DNA from: an uncultured Lachnospiraceae bacterium
Lineage (GTDB): Bacteria > Bacillota > Clostridia > Lachnospirales > Lachnospiraceae
Assembly: GCA_910579285.1 (NCBI GenBank)
Contig: CAJTTT010000019.1
Location: 12,405-55,894, forward strand
Length of the DNA stretch: 43,490 nt
Direction: 5' to 3'
Shown here: positions 30,621 through 38,903 of the stretch, piece by piece
Layout of the letters: each line of letters starts with the position of its first letter
Position numbering within the stretch: position 1 is the stretch's first letter
The notes under the pieces: generated by a model
What the model saw: the letters and a program-made list of their open reading frames with translations, nothing else
Databases searched by the model: none
What the model was told of the DNA's origin: nothing
Program-made: the position numbers and the translations under genes

Positions 30621-33600
30621 ATGTATACTTGTCAACTCCATATTTATTTTGCAGGGCATCCCAGCCGCGCTTTGGACGTGATAAAAAAGATGCCTTCTCT
30701 AAAAAATTTTACCCATATTTTTTCCGAAAGTGACGAGGTGGAGGCTTCTTTGTCCCAAAAAGCGGACGCAATCATAGCCGATCTGTCTCATATGGAGATG
30801 CAGCCTGCTCTGCAGACCATTCTGACGAACCACCATGCTGGAACGCAGATTATTCTGCTTGCAGACAAAAAGCAGATGCAGATTCTCTGCTCAGACCCGG
30901 CGTTAAAAGATATTTCAGACATCTGGATTATGCCCATGTCTGACGATGAGATCCGCTTTCGTTTCCTGAGGTGGCAGCAAGCCATGCAGATGAGCAGGGA
31001 TTTCTGGGAAACCAGCCACTTTCTTGAAGCAACGATCGATAACATTCCCAATCTGGTGTGGTACAAGGATAAGGACGGTGTCCATGAAAAAGTAAACAAC
31101 AGCTTCTGTCAAGCGGTCAACAAGACCAAGGAGCAGGTACAGGGCCGCCGGCACGCCTATATCTGGGATGTGGAGGAGGACGATCCCATCTGCATCGAAT
31201 CGGAACACCAGGTTATGAGCACAAGAAAGACACTGATATCCGAGGAGACCATCAAAGCCGGGGAAGAGATGAGAACACTTATGTGTTACAAGTCCCCCCT
31301 GTATAACTGGGACGGCACCGTCATGGGAACTGTCGGCATAGGCATTGACGTGACGCAGGAACGTGCCTATGAGCAGGAAATCATTCGCAAAAACCAGACG
31401 CTGGAAACGATCCTTGCCACCATCGACTGCGGCGTAATGAATCATAGTCTGAAGGATTCGCGCATTATCAACATCAACAGGGCCGCGCTCAAGATTCTCG
31501 GCTACGAAACCCCGGAAGAGCTGACAGCAGACGGCTTTGACCTGATCGCGCCGACCGTGGCGGATGAGGATAAGGAGCATCTGTGCAAAAGCATCCGTAC
31601 CTTGAAAAAAGCGGGTGATACCGTCAATGTGGAATACCGCGTGCAGCACAAAGACGGCGAAATTCTCCACGTCATGGGCAACATCAAACTCTATGAGGAA
31701 GACGGAGAGCTGTTCTACCAGCGTTTTCTCTTGGATGTCACCGAACAGAAGCAGCAGGAGCGGAAAAACGCGAGACGGCAGATGGAGCTTGTGCAGGCTT
31801 TAAGCCGCGATTTCACCCTTGTGTGCTTCGTAGAGCCCGATACAGGCATGCTTGTTCCAGTCCGTACCGGTGAGCGTGAAGTGAACAATATCTTTGAAAA
31901 TAAAATTTCCTTGAAAGAAAGTATGGAGCAGTACATAGAAGAATGGGTATACGAGGAAGACCGTGAAACGCTGCGGTACGCTATTTCTCTGGATACCCTG
32001 ACAAAAGAGCTGAGTAAGAAACAGGTATACTCGGTCAATTACCGCAAACAGCAGGACGGCCAGATTATCTATTTCCAGATGAAGGCCGTTAGTGCAGGAG
32101 CGGAAGACGGCAGCCGCGGAATCGTTCTCGGATTTCGCAGCGTAGATGCGGATATCCGCCGGGAAATGGAACAGAACACACTGCTGGAAGCAGCCCTCTC
32201 CCAGGCCAACAGGGCAAGCAAGGCAAAGAGCGTATTTTTGTCAAATATGTCCCATGACATCCGCACCCCGATGAACGCTATCGTCGGATTTACAAATCTT
32301 GCTATCACACATATTGACCAGAAGGAACAGGTTTCGGAATATCTGAAAAAGATTCAGACATCCGGAAACCATCTGCTGAGTCTGATCAATGACATACTGG
32401 ATATGAGCCATATCGAAAGCGGGAAAATCCATCTGGATGAAAAGCTTTGCAGCCTTCCCGAGATCCTGCATGGCCTGCGCAATATTCTGCAGGCGGATAT
32501 TCATGCCAAACAGCTCGAGCTGCAGATCGATACGGTGGATGTTGTGGACGAAGATATTTACTGTGATAAGCTCCGCCTCAATCAGGTTCTTTTGAATCTG
32601 CTCAGCAATGCCGTAAAATATACGGGAGCCGGCGGTCATGTCAGCATGCGGATCACAGAAAAATCGGGCGCTCCTGACGGTTACGGCTACTATGAATTTT
32701 CCATCAAAGACAGCGGCATCGGCATGAGCCCGGAGTTCGTGGCGCATATTTTTGAGCCCTTCGAGCGGGAACGCAACAGCACCATCAGCAAAATCCAGGG
32801 AACCGGCCTCGGCATGGCCATCACGAAAAATATTGTGGATATGATGAACGGTTCCATTTCCGTAACAAGCGAACCGGGCGTTGGAACCGAATTTACAGTC
32901 TCCTTCTCTTTCCGTCTGCACACCGAAAAGAAAGAGTCTCTGGTTCTGCCGGAATTGAAGGACTGCAAGGCGCTTGTGGTGGACGATGATTTCAATACAT
33001 GCGACAGTGTTTCGTATATGCTTGGCCAGCTCGGCCTGCATGCCGAATGGACGCTTTCCGGCAAAGAGGCAGTGCTGCGCAGCCACCAGGCCATTATGCG
33101 CAACACAAGCTATTCTGTGTATATCGTTGACTGGCTCCTCCCCGATATGAACGGTGTGGAAGTGGCAAGAAGAATCCGAAAGGAGACCGGCGACAACGTG
33201 CCCATTATTGTCCTGACCGCCTATGACTGGTCGGATATTGAGGTGGAGGCAAAAGAGGCAGGCGTAACAGCATTCTGTAACAAACCGCTGTTTTTATCGG
33301 AATTGAGTTCCTGTCTCCAATCTGTGCTGCGCCCGAAGTCCCCGGAGGAGGAGAACGCTGAAAAAGACCTCCAGCCTCGTCACACAGGGCGGATTCTGCT
33401 GGCGGAAGACGTGGAAATGAATCAGGAACTTGCAGTGGTGCTCCTGGAAAGTGCAGGCTTCAGCGTGGACGTTGCCGACAACGGGCAAATTGCCTTCGAT
33501 ATGATGGCAAAATCAGAACCCGGTTATTACCAGGCAGTGCTGATGGACGTGCAAATGCCTGTAATGGACGGCTACGAGGCAACCAGACGGATCAGAAATC

Positions 33601-33758
33601 TGGAAAATCATGCGCTTTCCTCCATTCCGATTATCGCAATGACCGCTAACGCCTTCACGGAAGACCGGGAAGAAGCCATCAAATGCGGTATGAACGGACA
33701 CATTGCCAAACCCATCGATGTACAGGTTCTGTTCAAAACGCTGGACAATGTGCTGTAA
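30621..33758 (+). CDS. Hybrid sensor histidine kinase with PAS domains and two receiver domains
   Basis: 1045 residues. In order: an N-terminal receiver-like region without a clear phospho-Asp (about 1-115), PAS (about 133-255, DNIPNLVWYKDKDGVHEKVN), PAS (about 260-378), a third PAS-like region (about 390-510), HisKA with His545 in NMSHDIRTP, HATPase with NLLSNAVKYT, DSGIGM and GTGLGMAITKNIV, receiver 1 with Asp837 in YIVDWLLPDMNG, and receiver 2 with Asp976 in VLMDVQMPVMDGYEATRR and lysine in IAKPID. No transmembrane helix is seen, so it is probably cytosolic. ATG 30621 has GAGGG upstream. No HPt is present in the chain; one is encoded at 28854-29225. No output regulator is adjacent. Confidence 0.95.
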   Translation: MYTCQLHIYFAGHPSRALDVIKKMPSLKNFTHIFSESDEVEASLSQKADAIIADLSHMEMQPALQTILTNHHAGTQIILLADKKQMQILCSDPALKDISDIWIMPMSDDEIRFRFLRWQQAMQMSRDFWETSHFLEATIDNIPNLVWYKDKDGVHEKVNNSFCQAVNKTKEQVQGRRHAYIWDVEEDDPICIESEHQVMSTRKTLISEETIKAGEEMRTLMCYKSPLYNWDGTVMGTVGIGIDVTQERAYEQEIIRKNQTLETILATIDCGVMNHSLKDSRIININRAALKILGYETPEELTADGFDLIAPTVADEDKEHLCKSIRTLKKAGDTVNVEYRVQHKDGEILHVMGNIKLYEEDGELFYQRFLLDVTEQKQQERKNARRQMELVQALSRDFTLVCFVEPDTGMLVPVRTGEREVNNIFENKISLKESMEQYIEEWVYEEDRETLRYAISLDTLTKELSKKQVYSVNYRKQQDGQIIYFQMKAVSAGAEDGSRGIVLGFRSVDADIRREMEQNTLLEAALSQANRASKAKSVFLSNMSHDIRTPMNAIVGFTNLAITHIDQKEQVSEYLKKIQTSGNHLLSLINDILDMSHIESGKIHLDEKLCSLPEILHGLRNILQADIHAKQLELQIDTVDVVDEDIYCDKLRLNQVLLNLLSNAVKYTGAGGHVSMRITEKSGAPDGYGYYEFSIKDSGIGMSPEFVAHIFEPFERERNSTISKIQGTGLGMAITKNIVDMMNGSISVTSEPGVGTEFTVSFSFRLHTEKKESLVLPELKDCKALVVDDDFNTCDSVSYMLGQLGLHAEWTLSGKEAVLRSHQAIMRNTSYSVYIVDWLLPDMNGVEVARRIRKETGDNVPIIVLTAYDWSDIEVEAKEAGVTAFCNKPLFLSELSSCLQSVLRPKSPEEENAEKDLQPRHTGRILLAEDVEMNQELAVVLLESAGFSVDVADNGQIAFDMMAKSEPGYYQAVLMDVQMPVMDGYEATRRIRNLENHALSSIPIIAMTANAFTEDREEAIKCGMNGHIAKPIDVQVLFKTLDNVL

Positions 33759-33791
33759 CCGAAAATAAACGGAAAAAGCCAAAAACAATGC

Positions 33792-33820
33792 TTTACATTT
33801 TATAAGATTTATGCTATCCT
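33792..33820 (+). promoter_or_regulatory. Promoter of the cold-shock gene
   Basis: TTTACA (33792-33797), 17-base spacer, TATCCT (33815-33820). The leader is about 45 bases, shorter than the E. coli cspA leader. Confidence 0.75.
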
Positions 33821-33871
33821 ATGGGTGTTGTCAATCAACGTAATTTTTTAATATTTTTGGAGGTATCTACA

Positions 33872-34072
33872 ATGAACAAAGGTACAGTAAAGTGGTTTAA
33901 CAACCAGAAGGGCTACGGCTTCATCTCTGACGAGCAGGGTAACGATGTATTCGTTCACTACTCCGGACTCAACATGGAAGGCTTCAAGTCTCTCGAAGAG
34001 GGCGCAGAGGTTGAGTATGAAGTAGTAAACGGCGAGAAGGGACCTCAGGCCGTAAACGTAACAAAGTTATAA
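33872..34072 (+). CDS. Cold-shock protein (CspA family)
   Basis: 66-residue single-OB-fold RNA chaperone: MNKGTVKWFNNQKGYGFISD, with RNP1 KGYGFISD and RNP2 DVFVHYS. GGAGGT lies seven bases before the ATG. The stop is followed by about 135 untranslated bases before the terminator. These include two similar segments, AGAGTCAGCTTAG near 34141 and AGAATCAGCTATTG near 34171, of unknown meaning. Confidence 0.97.
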   Translation: MNKGTVKWFNNQKGYGFISDEQGNDVFVHYSGLNMEGFKSLEEGAEVEYEVVNGEKGPQAVNVTKL

Positions 34073-34207
34073 GAGCTTGCGCTTCTTATGACATCGATAA
34101 TCAGTATCACGATGTGCCTGTTCTTAAATATAATGTTCTTAGAGTCAGCTTAGTAAGACTTTGTTATTTAGAATCAGCTATTGTTGTAACGGATTAGAGA
34201 AGAAGAA

Positions 34208-34233
34208 AAACCTGTCATACGGCAGGTTTTTTT
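34208..34233. terminator. Bidirectional terminator between the cold-shock gene and hisA
   Basis: 9-bp stem AAACCTGTC / GGCAGGTTT with one T-G wobble and loop ATAC. T7 follows on plus and TTTTTCTTCTTC on minus. Confidence 0.9.
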
Positions 34234-34242
34234 CTGTTCTCT

Positions 34243-35022
34243 TTATTTGCTCTCCATGTAAGCCAGCACATCCTCAAAAGCCATCTCTCCGCCAAAAAGA
34301 TCAAGCGCGCTCCCGATCGTCACATCCACTCTCCCTTTGCCAAGATCCCTCAGCTGATCCAGATCCGCAAAACTGTGCACACCGCCCGCGTAAGTAACTG
34401 GAATTTTTCCCCAGTCTCCCAAAAGCTTTGCCACCGGCGCCTCGATACCGGCGCTTTTCCCCTCTACATCCACCGCATGAACGAGAAATTCATCACAATA
34501 TGCGGAAAGCTCATCAAGAACCTTCTCCGAAAGTTCCACCGAAGTATATTTCTGCCACCTGTCGGTCACAATATAGTATTGGCCTTCTCTGCTTCTCACA
34601 CTCAGATCCAGAACCAGATTTTCCTTCCCGGTTTCCTTTACAAGCGCCCGCAGTCTGTCGTACTGTATCTGTCCTCCCGAAAAAACATAGGAGGTGACGA
34701 TCACATGGCTTGCGCCTGCCTCCAAAAAAACTGCCGCATTCTCCGGCGTAATGCCGCCGCCCGCCTGCAGTCCCCGCGGGTATGCCGAGAGCGCCGAAAG
34801 AGCCTGCCTTTTCGTCTCCTCATAATACGGGGAGGATGCCGCGTTCAGCAGAATGATATGCCCTCCTTTGATCTCCCGTTCCCGGTAAAGTCCGGCATAG
34901 AAGGCAGCGTCCTGGCCGGACACAAAGTTTTCTGCCGCTCTGTCCCCCGCGTCCTTGAGGCTTCCTCCTACAATCTGTTTGACACTGCCGTTATGAATAT
35001 CAATACAAGGTCGAAATTTCAT
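34243..35022 (-). CDS. hisA: Eukaryotic-type HisA (ProFAR isomerase)
   Basis: Isomerase of the fourth step of histidine synthesis, a (beta-alpha)8 barrel of 259 residues. It starts MKFRPCIDIHNGSVKQIVGG and has GLQAGGGITPENAAVFLEAG, LVLDLSVRSREGQYYIVTD and TYAGGVHSFADLDQLRDLG. This wording, including CIDIHNG in place of the bacterial AIDLxxG, is that of the eukaryotic-type HisA subfamily, also found in some bacteria. AAAGGA precedes the ATG at 35022. No other his gene is in the window, so it stands alone, directly downstream of a palindromic element. Confidence 0.88.
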   Translation of the reverse strand: MKFRPCIDIHNGSVKQIVGGSLKDAGDRAAENFVSGQDAAFYAGLYREREIKGGHIILLNAASSPYYEETKRQALSALSAYPRGLQAGGGITPENAAVFLEAGASHVIVTSYVFSGGQIQYDRLRALVKETGKENLVLDLSVRSREGQYYIVTDRWQKYTSVELSEKVLDELSAYCDEFLVHAVDVEGKSAGIEAPVAKLLGDWGKIPVTYAGGVHSFADLDQLRDLGKGRVDVTIGSALDLFGGEMAFEDVLAYMESK

Positions 35023-35045
35023 AATTTTTCCTTTTCTTTTTTTCT

Positions 35046-35178
35046 GCGCAGAACCAGACTCGGAAATACTCCGTATTTCCCCGTTGTCTGGCTCTCTCCA
35101 AATAAACTGCCATAAAATCATGCTCTTGAACGCAAGCGTTCATCGCATATTTTTATAGCAATTTTCCTGGTTCTGCGC
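35046..35178. repeat. 133-base palindromic element with 12-base terminal inverted repeats (CAGACTCG family, copy 2)
   Basis: GCGCAGAACCAG (35046-35057) and its perfect complement (35167-35178) enclose CCAGAC/GTCTGG (35054-35059 and 35086-35091), the hairpin GGAAATAC-TCC-GTATTTCC (35062-35080) and the hairpin TGAACGC-AA-GCGTTCA (35127-35142). The CAGACTCG + AAAT-hairpin + CGTT segment resembles copy 1 at 20880-20905. It lies just upstream of hisA; no target duplication is evident. Confidence 0.78.
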
Positions 35179-35309
35179 CGGATGCATATTTTCATTTCTA
35201 TCTGACATAATAACATAAGAACAGGAAGTTTACCAAACATTCTGTTTAAAAAATTGCATGCGGAGAACCTCATGCAAAGGATTCAGCAATCGAGCAAAGG
35301 AGTGAAATT

Positions 35310-35816
35310 ATGAAAAGATTTAAAACTTTACTTTTTGTCTCTCTCATGGTTCTGAGCATGGCTGCACTGACCGCCTGCGGCAGCAGAAACGCCGACACAA
35401 ACACGGATAACGGCACAGGCACACAGAACGGAACCGGGACTGCCGGCACGGATACAGGCACGGACAACGGCACAGGCGCCGCCGACACAAATGACAACGG
35501 TACAGGTACCACAGACACCACCGGCACAGGAATGGATGACACAGATACCATCGGTACAGACACGGATACCAACGGCACAGGAATGAACGGCACGGATATG
35601 GATGGCACCCTGGATGATAATGACAATGTGAACGATGCCACGGCAGGCACAAACGGCACAAATGGCAGCTCTGTGGGCGGCGCCATCGGCGATGCGGTAG
35701 GTGATGCAGGAAACGCTGCTTCCGATATCATTGACGATGCCGCTACAGGCGTGGAAAACATGGTAGACGATATGACCGGCAACGACAACGCGGGCACATC
35801 CTCCAAAGTGCGCTAA
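35310..35816 (+). CDS. Low-complexity Thr/Gly/Asn/Asp-rich lipoprotein
   Basis: 168 residues. The signal MKRFKTLLFVSLMVLSMAAL ends in a lipobox LTAC, so the protein is probably anchored outside the membrane. Residues about 28-120 are repeats of short units such as NGTGT, DTGTD and TGMDD, with no Lys or Arg after the signal region and a strong negative charge. The C-terminal part is more ordered (VGGAIGDAVGDAGNAASDII then DDAATGVENMVDDM) and may form an amphipathic helix. GGAG precedes the ATG. I recognise no function; it could be a wall-spanning spacer or divalent-cation binder. The plus-strand gene stands alone between hisA and fbp. Confidence 0.85.
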   Translation: MKRFKTLLFVSLMVLSMAALTACGSRNADTNTDNGTGTQNGTGTAGTDTGTDNGTGAADTNDNGTGTTDTTGTGMDDTDTIGTDTDTNGTGMNGTDMDGTLDDNDNVNDATAGTNGTNGSSVGGAIGDAVGDAGNAASDIIDDAATGVENMVDDMTGNDNAGTSSKVR

Positions 35817-35875
35817 CAGAAATCACCGCCGGACGGCGGCGGTTGAGAAAACCAATCGCAGTTTCCTATACAGCG

Positions 35876-35920
35876 AAAAAGAGTTCCCGAGGCAGCGTCC
35901 CCGAGAACTCTTTCTTTTTA
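35876..35920. terminator. Bidirectional terminator between the lipoprotein gene and fbp
   Basis: AAAGAGTTC (35878-35886) and GAACTCTTT (35905-35913) form the base. On the minus strand the stem continues through GTTCTCGGGG / CCTCGGGAAC with only G-T wobbles, loop ACGCTG, then TTTTTCG, fitting fbp. On plus TTTCTTTTTATT follows, serving the lipoprotein gene. Confidence 0.82.
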
Positions 35921-35931
35921 TTCCTGTCAGA

Positions 35932-35990
35932 AACACTTTTCACTTCGCGAAGCAGCCTCTGCTGCGAGTGTTAGAAGTACTTTTCACGCT
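35932..35990. repeat. Partial copy (C) of the structured intergenic element
   Basis: The right end TAGAAGTACTTTTCACGCT (35972-35990) matches the right arm of copy B with one difference and overlaps the fbp stop codon. The expected left arm and 30-base core are missing; instead there are GCAGC/GCTGC (35952-35965), AACACT/AGTGTT (35932-35937 and 35967-35972) and a TTCGCGAA palindrome. It is probably a decayed or recombined copy. Confidence 0.6.
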
Positions 35991-37947
35991 AACCTTTCTC
36001 AATCAATATGCCGTCCCTGTATGCCTGCAAAAGCTCCTCCAGCTGATGAATGCTCTCCCTTAACTCCGCGCCGGTCTCCGTATCCGCAATTTTCTGCCGC
36101 ATGGCCGTTGTCTCCAGAATAAAGGAATCCGAAAAAATATCCGACTCATGGATGATGGCTGATTCCGTGGATTCAAAAGGCTCATGGGCCACCAGCCGCA
36201 TCCCGTGGGAGTTCACCACCAGCGTATACCCGGCAATTCCCGTTTTGCCCTGATACGCCTTGGAAAACCCGCCATCGATGACAAGCAGCTTTCCGCCGCA
36301 CCTGATGGGTGTCTCTCCCTTTTTGCGCTCCACAGGCACATGGCCGTTCACGATATGGGAATGGATCTCATCCAGACCAAATTCCTGCAGAATCCGATTC
36401 ACCACCATCTCACTGTCAAGGAGTCTGTAATAGGCGTTCTTATGCTCCTGGTGAAGTTCCTTATCCTCCACCAGATACCGCTCAAAGGTGGCCATCTTAT
36501 CCTTGCCGAAAACCGGGGAATTGGGGCCGGCCCAGATATACCAGATGATATCCTGACCCTTAAGCTTCTCCTTCAGATCATGGGAATAATAGCCTTTTCT
36601 GGCATAATGCTCCAGCACGTCATAGAGCTCCTTGCCGCTGTATTCCTCCCCATAAACGTTAACCTTATTGAAATTCCCCTCCTCATCCATAGGCACGCAG
36701 CCGTGGTAAAGCAGATTGGAGTTATACACCTTATAAAGACCGCCTTTGGAAAACAGAAAGCGCACATGTTTCTGAAGCTTTTCACATTTGACGAAAGCCT
36801 GCCGCAGCCGCTCCATCACCTGTTCTTCCTCCGCCGTAAGCTCATAAGGTCTGTTTCTGTTGATCGTCGGGAAATCCACGTCTTTTAGGGGATAGGAAAC
36901 CCCGTCAAGCACAAGGGCCTTGTTCTCATAGTCAATGTGCTCCAGCAGCAGCCTGTCCTGCATGGCAAATTCCGGGCGTCTCATAATCAACTGCCCCTCC
37001 AGCTTAAACTGCAGGATAGCTATCGCCTTGTGCATCTTCATGTCCAGGCTCAGATCCTTGGTGTCGTAATCCGTGTTGTACTTGATGGCAAAAGCCCTGC
37101 AGTCCGCATCCTTATAGGCATCCAGCGCAAAAGTTGCCAGCGGAATCAGGTTGATGCCGTAGCCCTCCTCCAGCGTATCCAGATTTCCGTATCTGGCCGC
37201 CATGCGGATCACGTTGGCGATACAGGCAAGATGGCCGCTGGCCGCTCCCATCCACACAATGTCGTGATTGCCCCACTGCACGTCCACCGAGTGATACTGG
37301 CAGAGCGTGTCCAGAATGATGTGCGGTCCCGGTCCTCTGTCAAAGATATCCCCCACAATATGCAGATGGTCGATCACCAGACGCTGGATCAGATTGCTCA
37401 GCGCAACGATAAACTCCTGCGCCCGGCCAATGCGGATGATCGTGTGGATAATCTCGTTATAATAGGCTTCCTTGTCCTGCACCTCCGCCTTCTCCGTAAT
37501 CAACTCCTCAATGATATAGGAAAAGTCCGCCGGCAGCGCCTTTCTCACCTTGGAACGGGTATATTTCGAAGAAACCCGTTTCGTGATCTGCACCAGCCTG
37601 TGCAGGGTGATCTTGTACCAGTCCTCAATGGAATCCTCATCCTCCTGCTGTGTGACGATATCCAGTTTCTCCTGGGGGTAATAGATCAGCGTCGCCAGGC
37701 TCTTTTTATCCTTGATGCTCAACGTGTTGCCAAACTCCTCGTCAATCTTCCTGCGCACAGAGCCGGATCCGTTTTTCAGGATATGGTTAAACTGCTCATA
37801 CTCCCCGTGGATATCCGTCATAAAATGTTCCGTGCCCTTAGGCAGATTCAGGATCGCCTGCAAATTGATAATCTCCGTGGAAGCCGCCGCAATGGTCGGG
37901 TAATGTCTTGCAAAGCTCTTCAAATACTTTAATTCCAAATCGTCCAT
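35989..37947 (-). CDS. fbp: Fructose-1,6-bisphosphatase, class III (Firmicutes type)
   Basis: Gluconeogenic phosphatase, 652 residues, typical of class III. Metallophosphoesterase-like motifs are visible: DIHGEYEQFNHIL, GDIFDRGPGPHII and WGNHDIVWMGAASG, and later NGHVPVERKKGETPI and VIDGGFSKAYQGKTGIAGYT. The start MDDLELKYLKSFARHYPTIA has AGGAGAG upstream. It follows dapB by 24 bases on the same strand, so the two are probably co-transcribed. A terminator (35876-35920) ends the unit. The stop codon overlaps the partial repeat copy C. Confidence 0.96.
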   Translation of the reverse strand: MDDLELKYLKSFARHYPTIAAASTEIINLQAILNLPKGTEHFMTDIHGEYEQFNHILKNGSGSVRRKIDEEFGNTLSIKDKKSLATLIYYPQEKLDIVTQQEDEDSIEDWYKITLHRLVQITKRVSSKYTRSKVRKALPADFSYIIEELITEKAEVQDKEAYYNEIIHTIIRIGRAQEFIVALSNLIQRLVIDHLHIVGDIFDRGPGPHIILDTLCQYHSVDVQWGNHDIVWMGAASGHLACIANVIRMAARYGNLDTLEEGYGINLIPLATFALDAYKDADCRAFAIKYNTDYDTKDLSLDMKMHKAIAILQFKLEGQLIMRRPEFAMQDRLLLEHIDYENKALVLDGVSYPLKDVDFPTINRNRPYELTAEEEQVMERLRQAFVKCEKLQKHVRFLFSKGGLYKVYNSNLLYHGCVPMDEEGNFNKVNVYGEEYSGKELYDVLEHYARKGYYSHDLKEKLKGQDIIWYIWAGPNSPVFGKDKMATFERYLVEDKELHQEHKNAYYRLLDSEMVVNRILQEFGLDEIHSHIVNGHVPVERKKGETPIRCGGKLLVIDGGFSKAYQGKTGIAGYTLVVNSHGMRLVAHEPFESTESAIIHESDIFSDSFILETTAMRQKIADTETGAELRESIHQLEELLQAYRDGILIEKG

Positions 37948-37971
37948 AAAACTCTCCTATAATGTTAGGGT

Positions 37972-38727
37972 TTATCCTATCACATCAGCCATATCGTATA
38001 ATCCCGCCGATTTCCCTGCCAGAAATTTAGCCGCCTGAATGGCTCCTTTTCCGAATACCGCTTTCGAGTAAGCCCTGTGGGAGAACGTAACCACCTCATC
38101 CGCTCCCGCAAAGATCACATCATGGTCGCCCACAATGGTGCCGCCTCTGACCGCGCTGATGCCGATCTCCTTCGCGTTTCTCTTCTGTCTGACCTGGCTT
38201 CTGTCGTAAACATATTCGAAACTGTCCCCCATCTCCGCGTTGATGGAATCCGCCAGCGCCAGAGCCGTGCCGCTGGGCGCATCCAGCTTCTGGTTATGGT
38301 GTTTTTCCACGATCTCGATGTCAAAACCCGCCGGGGAAAGAACCTGGGCCGCCTCTTTTAAAAGTTTGAGCAGCATATTGATGCCAAGAGACATATTGGC
38401 AGATTTTAAAACCGCCGTCTTTTTGGCAGTCCGCTTCACCTTTTCAATCTGCGCTTCGGAAAGCCCGGTCGTGCACAGAACACAGGGCAGCTTTTTCTCC
38501 GCGCAGTAGTCTAACAGACCGTCCACTGCCGCCGCCACGGAAAAATCAATCACCGCGTCCGCATCCACCGTGCATTCCCCTATGCTCTGAAATACAGGAT
38601 AGTCATTTTTCCCGCTGTCTGCAGCGTCAACGCCTGCCACAATCACAATCTCCTCATCCGCCGCAATCAGAGATGAGATCGTCTGTCCCATCTTACCGTT
38701 GCAGCCATGCATAATCACTTTTACCAT
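37972..38727 (-). CDS. dapB: 4-hydroxy-tetrahydrodipicolinate reductase
   Basis: NAD(P)H-dependent reductase of the diaminopimelate/lysine pathway, 251 residues. The N-terminal Rossmann fold has MHGCNGKMGQTI (dinucleotide loop) and VDAVIDFSVAA. The catalytic and substrate region is VEKHHNQKLDAPSGTALALA, and ISAVRGGTIVGDHDVIFAG is typical. AAGGAG precedes the ATG. dapA lies 176 bases upstream on the same strand, separated by a hairpin (38804-38839), so some transcripts may read through from dapA. In spore formers the product also feeds dipicolinate synthesis. Confidence 0.97.
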   Translation of the reverse strand: MVKVIMHGCNGKMGQTISSLIAADEEIVIVAGVDAADSGKNDYPVFQSIGECTVDADAVIDFSVAAAVDGLLDYCAEKKLPCVLCTTGLSEAQIEKVKRTAKKTAVLKSANMSLGINMLLKLLKEAAQVLSPAGFDIEIVEKHHNQKLDAPSGTALALADSINAEMGDSFEYVYDRSQVRQKRNAKEIGISAVRGGTIVGDHDVIFAGADEVVTFSHRAYSKAVFGKGAIQAAKFLAGKSAGLYDMADVIG

Positions 38728-38803
38728 ACCGCCGTCTCCTTCCTCATTCTAAATTCACTGACATTACATAGCCAAAATTAAGATACATAAATTTCCTGTA
38801 TGA

Positions 38804-38839
38804 TGAAAACATCTGCCGGGGACATTTCCCGACAGACGT
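38804..38839 (-). terminator. Hairpin between dapA and dapB
   Basis: A 12-bp stem on the minus strand (ACGTCTGTCGGG with CCCGGCAGATGT, two G-T wobbles), loop AAATGTC, followed by TTTTC. It could be a full or partial terminator for dapA. Confidence 0.7.
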
Positions 38840-38903
38840 CTCGACATACTTTATGATACCGCAAACCATACCGTCATGCAAACGTGCATTTTGCTTCCTT
38901 CGA

